In this document: positions 12,977-18,053 of the stretch, piece by piece
Position numbering within the stretch: position 1 is the stretch's first letter
Layout of the letters: the number at the start of each line of letters is the position of its first letter
Assembly (NCBI RefSeq): GCF_003474385.1
Contig: NZ_QUCY01000036.1
Coordinates: 1 to 18,053 of the forward strand
Reading direction: 5' to 3'
Origin: Senegalimassilia sp003474385
GTDB taxonomy: Bacteria; Actinomycetota; Coriobacteriia; Coriobacteriales; Eggerthellaceae
DNA: 18,053 nucleotides
The notes under the pieces: generated by a model
What the model was told of the DNA's origin: nothing
Databases searched by the model: none
The model's input: the letters and a program-made list of their open reading frames with translations, nothing else
Position numbers and translations under genes: made by a program

Positions 12977-14437
12977 GTGGACCGCACGGACACCATGCGC
13001 CGCGCCCGCATCCTGCGATGGGCGTCGCTCTCGGCCGCGCTCGCCGCCTGCGCGGCGGCGCTGGCGGCGGTATCGCTTACCGGCTGGTCGCTGTTCCAAC
13101 CCGATACGCGATACATGGTCGCCATCGGCCGGTGGATCATCGAGAACGGCAAGCTCCCGACCTCAGACCCCCTTACCCTCCACGAGGGCCTTGCCTATAT
13201 CTGCCAGCAGTGGCCGCTGTGCATCGCCGCCGCGGCCATCTTCGACGCGTTCGGCGAGGCCGGGATCAAGTGCGCGGCCGCCGTGCTCGACATGGCCGCG
13301 GCGGCGGCCCTCTGGGCCTGCACTCTCGACCGCGGCAGGACCGGCGCCGTCCACATGGCGGCATCGGCCGCATGCGGTGCCGCCATAGCCGTGCTGTGCA
13401 ACTCAACGCCGCGCGGAATCGACGTCACGGCGCTTTGCGTCTGCTATGCGGCGGGCAGGAAATGGGCACGCGGCGGGCGGGACTCCCTGCTGGCCGCCTT
13501 TCCCGCCGCGGGATTCGCCATGGCCCAGCTCCACGGGGCGCTGTGGACCGTCGCCCTCATGGTCCCATGCTGCCTCATACTCGACGGCAGGCTCGACAGG
13601 CACGGCAGGCTCAAGGCGCTCACGGCGGCCATGTCGACCGTGGCCGCATGCATGTTCAACCCCTACGGCGCGAGGCTGCTCATGGTGCCGTTCGCCACCA
13701 TGAGCGCGGAATCGCTGAGATCCGTGGGCATCGGAGAGCTCGCGCCGTGGACCGAGGCCGCGCCCGCCCAGGCGGCCGCCGCGTGCACCCTCGCGGCGGC
13801 GCTGCTCCTGTACCGCCTCCGGGTGCGCCGCCGCGGCGGGGGCCGGGCGCTTCTCGAGGCCGGTGACCTGCTCGTGCTCGGCACGCTCATGCTCTCGCTG
13901 GCCAACGTGAGAAACGAGCTCTTCCTGATGACCTCCATGGCGCTCGCCCTGTCCGATATCCAGGGAGAGGTGGCGGGCCCGTGCGTCCGCAGTCCCATCG
14001 CGCCGGCGGCATGCTGCACGGCGGCGCTCCTGGCCTCGCTCGGGCTCCTCGCCGCGACCGTGCCGAGGCAGACGCCCATCGAGGCATCGGCCGCAAGGGC
14101 CATGGCCGCGCTCGAGTCATCCGGCGCCGAGCCGGGCGATGCCGTGATCTGCGATATCGACGTCGGCAGCGAGCTGGAGCTCGCGGGATACCGACCGCTG
14201 CTCGACACGCGGGCGGAGCTCTTCTGCCCCGAGCTCAACGGCGGCGCGGACGCCTGGGGGACAGCACGGCACGTGCTGGCGGGCGACGAGGACGCCATCG
14301 AGGGAACCGGCGCCGATTTCGCGGTCGTCCCCTCGGGGGCATACCCGACGCTCGAGGGCGGGCTTTACGGGCTCGGGTTCTCCCGGGTTCGCGACGACGG
14401 GTGTCTCGCGGTATATGCCGGCAAACCGGTTCCATAG
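12977..14437 (+). CDS. Polytopic GT-C-like glycosyltransferase, second paralogue
   Basis: GTG 12977 follows the previous stop by one base, with GGAAGGCGG just upstream, so translation is probably coupled. The 486-aa product repeats the plan of its neighbour: a first TM near residues 14-35, then FQPDTRYMVAIGRWIIENG with D43, then LPTSDP and ICQQWP (75-80). D43, the GR pair, the Pro and QQW align with D40, GR, P57 and QQW of the first protein. A polytopic middle follows. The C-terminal soluble part (ICDIDVGSELELAGYRPLLD, TRAELFCPELN) matches the D-x-R-x-E element. Overall identity looks low, so the duplication is old. The two may form a pair or use different substrates. The gene ends 172 bp before the first pilin gene. 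Confidence 0.65.
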   Translation: MDRTDTMRRARILRWASLSAALAACAAALAAVSLTGWSLFQPDTRYMVAIGRWIIENGKLPTSDPLTLHEGLAYICQQWPLCIAAAAIFDAFGEAGIKCAAAVLDMAAAAALWACTLDRGRTGAVHMAASAACGAAIAVLCNSTPRGIDVTALCVCYAAGRKWARGGRDSLLAAFPAAGFAMAQLHGALWTVALMVPCCLILDGRLDRHGRLKALTAAMSTVAACMFNPYGARLLMVPFATMSAESLRSVGIGELAPWTEAAPAQAAAACTLAAALLLYRLRVRRRGGGRALLEAGDLLVLGTLMLSLANVRNELFLMTSMALALSDIQGEVAGPCVRSPIAPAACCTAALLASLGLLAATVPRQTPIEASAARAMAALESSGAEPGDAVICDIDVGSELELAGYRPLLDTRAELFCPELNGGADAWGTARHVLAGDEDAIEGTGADFAVVPSGAYPTLEGGLYGLGFSRVRDDGCLAVYAGKPVP

Positions 14438-14487
14438 AGTCTGCATATTTTCGACGGGTCGGTGAGCGGGGAAAACGGCCGATCCCG

Positions 14488-14535
14488 CCCATTTTTGGGA
14501 AACCGGCTGACCGTTCGGGCCGCAAGGCCCATAGT
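14488..14535 (+). promoter_or_regulatory. CCCA-N4-TGGG promoter B, first pilin gene
   Basis: CCCATTTTTGGG (14488-14499) lies 42 bp before CATAGT (14530-14535). CTGACC (14507-14512) stands 17 bp from it as a -35. A GNRA-type dyad GGGCC-GCAA-GGCCC (14517-14530) fills the spacer. The 172-bp gap is otherwise empty. The start codon follows the -10 by 74 bp. Confidence 0.6.
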
Positions 14536-14605
14536 TTGGCCGCACCGCCCCCGCGCGCGGGGGAACACCGGCGGTGCGGATGCGCCGCCATCGAGAGAAA
14601 GAGGT

Positions 14606-14803
14606 TCCCATGAACGAGCTCATCGCCAAGCCGATGGCCGTCGCCACCTGCGGCCTTTTCAACATGAAGCGCCGCGCCCAGGAGGCCCTGTCCGCACAGG
14701 GCTCCATCGAGTGGGTCGTCATCGTCGTGTGCATCGCCGTCGCGCTGATCGCCGCGCTGATCTACCTGTCCAACCAGATGAACATCAAGATCAACACGGT
14801 CTC
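14606..14803 (+). repeat. Direct repeat, first copy (pilin 5' part)
   Basis: The 194 bases from the ATG at 14610 are identical, base for base, to those from the ATG at 15087, and four more bases (TCCC) match before each ATG. Upstream regions and the last 57 bases or so of the genes differ. The copies are 477 bp apart. Confidence 0.95.
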
Positions 14804-14861
14804 CGACACCCTGTCCAAAACTGGCGTCTCCGGAGCCGTCCCCGGCGCTGGACGCCACTAA
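14610..14861 (+). CDS. flp: Flp-like type IVb prepilin, first copy
   Basis: ATG 14610 has AGAAAGAGG upstream. The 83-aa product has a leader of about 29 residues with basic KRR near 20-22. The processing region SAQGSIEW follows (A29, then Q30, with E34 at +5), and a hydrophobic helix at about 36-53 (VVIVVCIAVALIAALIYL). The tail KINTVSDTLSKTGVSGAVPG ends GAGRH. Size, short mature part and the Glu at +5 fit Flp pilins of Tad systems; Ala rather than Gly precedes the cleavage point, which prepilin peptidases can accept. The TadV-like peptidase is downstream at 15454. It has its own promoter with the shared motif. The C-terminal 15-20 residues are the only part that differs from the second copy. 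Confidence 0.8.
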   Translation: MNELIAKPMAVATCGLFNMKRRAQEALSAQGSIEWVVIVVCIAVALIAALIYLSNQMNIKINTVSDTLSKTGVSGAVPGAGRH

Positions 14862-14880
14862 GCACCAGGAACGCCGGCGA

Positions 14881-14909
14881 TTGGTTCCAAAGGCAATCGG
14901 CACCATAAT
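14881..14909 (+). promoter_or_regulatory. Additional sigma70-like promoter candidate between the pilin genes
   Basis: TTGGTT (14881-14886) and CATAAT (14904-14909) are 17 bp apart in the A/T-richest part of this gap. A transcript from here would carry the 14942-14987 hairpin in its leader, 178 bp before the second pilin start. Confidence 0.35.
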
Positions 14910-14941
14910 TCCTACACATTGATTTATGGCCGCTGAGCTGG

Positions 14942-14987
14942 GATGATTCAGCCCCCTTCCCATTTTTGGGCAGGGGGCTGAATCATC
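14942..14987. terminator. Long perfect hairpin between the pilin genes
   Basis: A perfect 16-bp stem (14942-14957 with 14972-14987) is extended by a mismatch and three G-C pairs around ATTTTT. It lies after the first pilin gene and overlaps promoter C: its loop holds CCCATTTTTGGG and its 3' arm holds the -35. It could terminate the first pilin transcript, stabilise it, or act as an operator. No long T run follows. Confidence 0.55.
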
Positions 14988-15006
14988 TCGCGCCCGGGTA
15001 CATAGT
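14959..15006 (+). promoter_or_regulatory. CCCA-N4-TGGG promoter C, second pilin gene
   Basis: CCCATTTTTGGG (14959-14970) is 42 bp before CATAGT (15001-15006), with a -35-like CTGAAT (14978-14983) at 17 bp. The geometry is identical to promoter B, although most surrounding bases differ, which argues for selection on the sites. Confidence 0.6.
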
Positions 15007-15082
15007 TAGCAGTCGTACCGCCACCGCCGGGTGGCACAGCCATGCACGGATGCGTCCGCGCAAACCCCCAGAAAGGAGGAGG

Positions 15083-15280
15083 TCCCATGAACGAGCTCAT
15101 CGCCAAGCCGATGGCCGTCGCCACCTGCGGCCTTTTCAACATGAAGCGCCGCGCCCAGGAGGCCCTGTCCGCACAGGGCTCCATCGAGTGGGTCGTCATC
15201 GTCGTGTGCATCGCCGTCGCGCTGATCGCCGCGCTGATCTACCTGTCCAACCAGATGAACATCAAGATCAACACGGTCTC
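15083..15280 (+). repeat. Direct repeat, second copy (pilin 5' part)
   Basis: This is the second copy of the 198-bp identical segment beginning at 14606. The sequences diverge sharply after the shared GGTCTC. Confidence 0.95.
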
Positions 15281-15338
15281 GAACACCCTTGCCGGCACCA
15301 ATGTCGGCGGCGCCACCACGTCCCCGGGCACGCACTAG
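15087..15338 (+). CDS. flp: Flp-like type IVb prepilin, second copy
   Basis: ATG 15087 has a strong AAAGGAGGAGG, better than that of the first copy. The 83-aa product is identical to the first through INTVS (residue 65), including SAQGSIEW at 28-35 and the membrane helix at about 36-53. It then ends NTLAGTNVGGATTSPGTH instead of the first copy's own tail. The leader, cleavage site and helix are therefore conserved while the exposed C-terminus varies. It is expressed from promoter C and followed by a strong GC hairpin, which would favour high pilin output compared with the downstream assembly genes. It is probably the main or alternative pilin subunit of the Tad pilus. Confidence 0.82.
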   Translation: MNELIAKPMAVATCGLFNMKRRAQEALSAQGSIEWVVIVVCIAVALIAALIYLSNQMNIKINTVSNTLAGTNVGGATTSPGTH

Positions 15339-15357
15339 CGCTTCCCGGAGCCATCTC

Positions 15358-15380
15358 CCCGGGGGCGCGCCGCCCCCGGG
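15358..15380 (+). terminator. GC-rich hairpin between the second pilin and the peptidase gene
   Basis: CCCGGGGGCG (15358-15367) pairs perfectly with CGCCCCCGGG (15371-15380) around a 3-base loop. CCCTCTCGATTTCC follows, a weak T tract. It would act as a partial terminator or 3' stabiliser, separating high pilin expression from the peptidase and minor pilins. Confidence 0.6.
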
Positions 15381-15453
15381 CCCTCTCGATTTCCCCGCGC
15401 CCACGTGGCGCGTTTTCCAGATATCCAACCCGCCCGCGACGGAAGGGAGCCGT

Positions 15454-16230
15454 ATGCTCGGAACATTTTCCATAGCCGCAGGCAGCGCGGCGGCCGGATG
15501 GCTGCTCCAGCACTGCTACCAGCACATGCGCTATTCCTTCTACGAGCGCGAGGACGCGGCCATGCTCGCACCGGGCGCGGACCCCGAGCAGCGCCGCATC
15601 TGGCTCTCCTCCATCGCGCCGCAAATCAGCATCCAGGCGGTCGCGCCCTCCACGATCGCCGCGCTCACCGCGTCCGGCGACATCGACGCCGGACTGCTCC
15701 CCGGCCGCGCCGCCGGGGCCTACGCCCGCCGTTACAACCCGACGCTCGCCGGAGAGGCCTATTGGCTCCCGGCGTACCTGGCCGCCGGGCTCGCCGGCGC
15801 GGCGATGTCGCCCGCGGCAGCCCTCGCGGCGGTCAGCTCGCTCGCCATCGCCGCGAGCGATATCCGCTTCCGCATCGTGCCGATCCCCCACCTCTCGGTC
15901 CTCGCCGCATCCTGCATCCTCGCGTTCTGCCCGACCCCGTCCGGCGCCGCGATCACGGCGGCCGGCATGGCCCTCACCTGGTCCGTCGGCGCCGTCGTGC
16001 GGCGCATCGGCGGGGAATGGGGCGACGGCGACTCCCTCATGCTCGGCTGCGTGCTCGGCGCCACCGCCGCGACGCCGACCGTGCTGACGGTCGTTCCGGC
16101 GCTTGCCGCCGCGGCCCTGCTCTTCATCGCCTGCTCGCGCCGTATCGGTGTCGAGACCAGCGCCATGCCGCTCGCCCCGGTCATCTCGCTCGCCCTGATC
16201 GCCTCGCTGGCCACGGGGGCGCTCTCATGA
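15454..16230 (+). CDS. tadV: Prepilin peptidase (A24 family, TadV/CpaA-like)
   Basis: ATG 15454 has GGAAGGGAG (15441-15449) upstream. The 258-aa membrane protein carries the two aspartate motifs of A24 peptidases: SDIRFRIVPIP with D136, and GEWGDGDSLMLG with D193 in the GxGD motif. The N-terminal 100 residues are a less hydrophobic domain (QHMRYSFYEREDAAM, DPEQRRIW) not usual in short TadV proteins. About six hydrophobic segments follow, from residue 105 to the end. It would cut the leaders of the Flp pilins and the Tad minor pilins at the cytoplasmic face of the membrane. It has no N-methylase Cys cluster, as is normal for Tad peptidases. It overlaps the next gene by four bases (ATGA), so peptidase and TadE are translationally coupled. 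Confidence 0.85.
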   Translation: MLGTFSIAAGSAAAGWLLQHCYQHMRYSFYEREDAAMLAPGADPEQRRIWLSSIAPQISIQAVAPSTIAALTASGDIDAGLLPGRAAGAYARRYNPTLAGEAYWLPAYLAAGLAGAAMSPAAALAAVSSLAIAASDIRFRIVPIPHLSVLAASCILAFCPTPSGAAITAAGMALTWSVGAVVRRIGGEWGDGDSLMLGCVLGATAATPTVLTVVPALAAAALLFIACSRRIGVETSAMPLAPVISLALIASLATGALS

Positions 16231-16694
16231 CCGCCGCGAGGGCGCGCGGACGCCGCGGACAGGGAACCTTGGAGTTCATCCTGGTCCTGCCACTTCTCAT
16301 CATCATGCTCGTCGCCGTCGCCGACTACGCGCACCTCGCGCGCGAGACGGCGAGCGTGCAGACCGCGAGCTCGGAGGGAGCGCGCTACGCCGCGGCCAAC
16401 CCCACCGCATCCGACGACGCCGTCGCCGCCTACGTCCGCGAGGCATGCGCCCTCGGCGATACCGCGAGCGTCACCGTCACCTCGGCCGATGCGCCGTCAA
16501 AGCCCGTCACGCTCAAGAGCGGCGACAAGTCGGTCTCCGCGCGCTACTCGCGCGAGAAGGTCACCGTCAAGGTCGTCAAGGACGTCCCGTGCATCTTCCC
16601 GCTCAAGTCGCTCGGCGTCTCAGGCGCCACCGATGCGGGCTGGCGGGTCCACTCCGAGATGTCGTCCATCAGGTCAGAGATCGGGAGGTCCTGA
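16227..16694 (+). CDS. tadE: TadE-like minor pilin
   Basis: ATG 16227 overlaps the stop of the peptidase gene (ATGA). The 155-aa product has a short basic leader, RGRRGQGTLEF, with G11 before the cleavage point and E16 at +5, then a single hydrophobic helix at about 18-36. A region typical of TadE proteins follows: DYAHLARETASVQTASSEGA, then RYAAANPTASDD. The rest is a beta-rich exported part (DTASVTVTSADAPSK, REKVTVKVVKDVPCIFPLKS), which is the pattern of TadE/TadF pseudopilins that prime or cap the pilus. It belongs to the operon 15454-17819 and should be processed by the peptidase upstream. Confidence 0.85.
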   Translation: MTAARARGRRGQGTLEFILVLPLLIIMLVAVADYAHLARETASVQTASSEGARYAAANPTASDDAVAAYVREACALGDTASVTVTSADAPSKPVTLKSGDKSVSARYSREKVTVKVVKDVPCIFPLKSLGVSGATDAGWRVHSEMSSIRSEIGRS

Positions 16695-16695
16695 C

Positions 16696-17187
16696 ATGCC
16701 CATACGCTCTGCACGCCGCGCACCATGCCGCCTTGCGGGACAGGGGTCGGTCGAGTTCATCCTGGTCATGCCCGTCCTGCTCGCATTCCTCTTCGCGATC
16801 GGCTCCTTCGCGATGCTCTCCTATCAGAACACCGTCATCCAGCACTCGCTGGCAACGCTGGCCGACTCGCTTCCCACCGGATGGCAGGAGCGGGACCGCG
16901 ACGAGCTCGTCCGCGACCTTGTCTGCTCCGGCACCGACCTCGAGAGGGATAGGCTCACCGTCACCAACGCCAAGGTGAAGGCCACCACCTCCGGCGTCGT
17001 CAACGACGGCGACTCGATCGCCAACGAGCTCGGGGCATCGACCCTCAGGACCGAGACGCGCCGCGTCACCGTCGAGGCCGACGTCGCCTACGAGTACAAC
17101 GACCCCCTCTCGCTCGGCCGCAAGACGGTCCTCACGCGACACGTGTCGCACAGCTACACGACCTACACCGATTGGGAGGTGCTGTGA
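16696..17187 (+). CDS. TadE/TadF-like minor pilin
   Basis: ATG 16696 has GGGAGG shortly upstream and begins one base after the TadE stop. The 163-aa product has leader LAGQGSVEF with G15 and E20 at +5, a helix at about 21-38 (ILVMPVLLAFLFAIGSFAML), and the conserved early phrase SYQNTVIQHSLATLADSLPT. An exported domain follows (NAKVKATTSGVVNDGDSIAN, then VTVEADVAYEYNDPLSLGRK). The cleavage motif nearly repeats that of the TadE protein, so the two are paralogues. It is probably TadF. It overlaps the next gene (TGATG). Confidence 0.8.
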   Translation: MPIRSARRAPCRLAGQGSVEFILVMPVLLAFLFAIGSFAMLSYQNTVIQHSLATLADSLPTGWQERDRDELVRDLVCSGTDLERDRLTVTNAKVKATTSGVVNDGDSIANELGASTLRTETRRVTVEADVAYEYNDPLSLGRKTVLTRHVSHSYTTYTDWEVL

Positions 17188-17819
17188 TGGCATCCAGAAA
17201 ACCCCGCCGCGCCTCGGGCCTTTCCGGCCAGGTCGCAGCCGTATTCATCGTCGCCCTCGCCTGCCTGCTCATCGCCGTCGGCCTCGGCGTCGACGCAAGC
17301 ACCGCCTATTCGGCCAAGACCGGCCAGGAGGCCGTGCTCGAGGCCGTCCGCCAGTCCTCGCTGGGGATGGCGAACGCCGTCAAGTACTCCGAGAACCCCG
17401 GCCGCGAGGCGCGCGACGAGGTCGTCGAGCTGCTTTCCGACAACGGCTACTCCGGCGCCGCCGAGATCTGGTACGCAGAGCTGCCCGAATCGGAATCCGG
17501 CGCCAGCGACCGCTATGCGGGCGTCTACGTGATGCTCGCCAACGACACCCCAACCACCTTCCTCCAGCTCGCGGGCCGCGACAAGCTGACCGCCAAGTCG
17601 ACCGCGATCTGGACCATCCACCCCTACTCGACCGGAACCGTCTACCGCCCGGCGAACGCCGGCATCGGCAGCCTCGAGGCGACGTTCGAGGGCGGAACCG
17701 TGACAGGGCGCAAGGAAACGGCATCCAGGCTCGAGGACGCCCCGGACGACCTCGTCAAGGCGATCCGCGACGAATCGAAGGCAAAGGCCGGATCCGGGCA
17801 CGTGGATAGCGGAAACTGA
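17187..17819 (+). CDS. TadG-like pilus assembly protein
   Basis: The ATG at 17187 overlaps the upstream stop by one base, with GGGAGGT 9 bases ahead. The 210-aa product starts with a basic stretch (RKPRRAS), then GLSGQVAAVFIVALACLLIA, the pattern of the TadG-like N-terminal membrane region. Position +5 after the Gly is Val, not Glu, as TadG proteins often lack the Glu. GLGVDASTAYSAKTGQEAVL follows, then an exported domain (EIWYAELPESESGASDRYAG, YVMLANDTPTTFLQL). It is shorter than classical TadG and has no von Willebrand A domain visible. It likely anchors or stabilises the pilus. Confidence 0.75.
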   Translation: MASRKPRRASGLSGQVAAVFIVALACLLIAVGLGVDASTAYSAKTGQEAVLEAVRQSSLGMANAVKYSENPGREARDEVVELLSDNGYSGAAEIWYAELPESESGASDRYAGVYVMLANDTPTTFLQLAGRDKLTAKSTAIWTIHPYSTGTVYRPANAGIGSLEATFEGGTVTGRKETASRLEDAPDDLVKAIRDESKAKAGSGHVDSGN

Positions 17820-17861
17820 GGCGGCCGGCGGCCGTCCGCTCAAGAAAGGAAACCTAAGGAC

Positions 17862-18053
17862 ATGAACGATAACCGAGACGAGATCCAGCGGCTCCGCGCC
17901 ATGAGGGCCGAGGCCGTCAGCCGCAACGACTTCGCGCGCGCCGACGCGATCGGCGCGGACCTTGCGCGACTCGAGGGCGCCCAGCCCGCAGGCGGCGCGG
18001 TCGCCCCCATCACCGGTCTCCCCGTCGGCGGCGCACCGGCGCCCCAGCGCCCG
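17862..18053 (+). CDS. Start of an unidentified protein, cut by the window edge
   Basis: ATG 17862 has TAAGGA just upstream, and 64 codons are visible before the right edge. The first 40 residues (MNDNRDEIQRLRAMRAEAVS, RNDFARADAIGADLARLEG) form a helical hairpin with the spacing of a UVR motif (M/R-x-x-A-x-x-x-x-D-F-x-x-A-x-x-I). After this comes an Ala/Pro/Gly-rich linker (GGAVAPITGLPVGGAPAPQR). It follows the TadG-like gene by 42 bp and may belong to the Tad operon or be the next unit. The family cannot be fixed from this part. Confidence 0.55.
   Translation, partial: MNDNRDEIQRLRAMRAEAVSRNDFARADAIGADLARLEGAQPAGGAVAPITGLPVGGAPAPQRP

Noticed and set aside
1..18053. CRISPR array, rRNA, insertion sequence or transposase
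   Set aside because: I found no regularly spaced repeats, rRNA motifs, or transposase-like frames with terminal inverted repeats; the only long direct repeat is the pilin gene duplication.

Overview
The window is high-GC DNA with strong GC bias at third codon positions, dense genes, ATG/GTG/TTG starts and GGAGG-type ribosome binding sites. The gene content (a Tad/Flp pilus locus, a large secreted protein ending in an InlB-like repeat, and ArdA beside many orphan proteins) fits a high-GC Gram-positive, most likely a Coriobacteriia/Eggerthellales-type actinobacterium. This placement is inference; there is no rRNA or marker gene here. A 10-N run at 269-278 shows that the sequence is a scaffolded draft or metagenome assembly.

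Region 1 (1 to about 7194) looks like part of a conjugative element or plasmid. It holds two partial orphan genes flanking the N gap, a minus-strand protein with two HTH (SANT/Myb-like) units, and a plus-strand series of six or seven proteins. Of these only an ArdA-type antirestriction protein (2299-3117) is recognisable. One neighbour (4240-4989) is extremely acidic, like a DNA mimic. Several of these unrelated proteins end in similar Ala-rich tails that close with a basic residue plus L, H or I. A 14-bp palindrome, TTCCCGTTCGGGAA, occurs three times upstream of genes (1588, 2204, 3556). Two copies stand exactly 43 bp before a -10-like hexamer. I read the region as a candidate anti-defence or early-expressed island with shared regulation.

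Region 2 (7195-11466) starts with a 272-bp gene-free stretch. It continues with a tight operon: a small XRE-like HTH protein, a 131-aa membrane protein (TTG start), and a 982-aa exported protein (TTG start) with a Tat-like signal, a ricin-B-like section and a C-terminal InlB-like repeat. A leader-like region follows, with competing hairpins and two terminator-like stems.

Region 3 (11467-18053) is an envelope and pilus region. It begins with two tandem paralogous polytopic proteins resembling GT-C glycosyltransferases. Two Flp-like pilin genes follow whose first 194 coding bases are identical while their C-termini differ. Then come a prepilin peptidase (A24, TadV/CpaA-like), TadE-, TadF- and TadG-like minor pilins, and the start of a gene running off the right edge. 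The pilins and pseudopilins share a QG-x-x-E cleavage region, so the peptidase probably processes all of them. The TadA ATPase, TadB/C platform, TadZ and RcpC/CpaB genes are not in the window.

The most striking non-coding signal is a second inverted repeat, CCCA-[CT]TTT-TGGG. It lies 42 bp before a -10-like hexamer in all three putative promoters of Region 3 (11388, 14488, 14959), upstream of the GT-C pair and of each pilin gene. It suggests one dedicated regulator for the pilus and glycosyltransferase genes.
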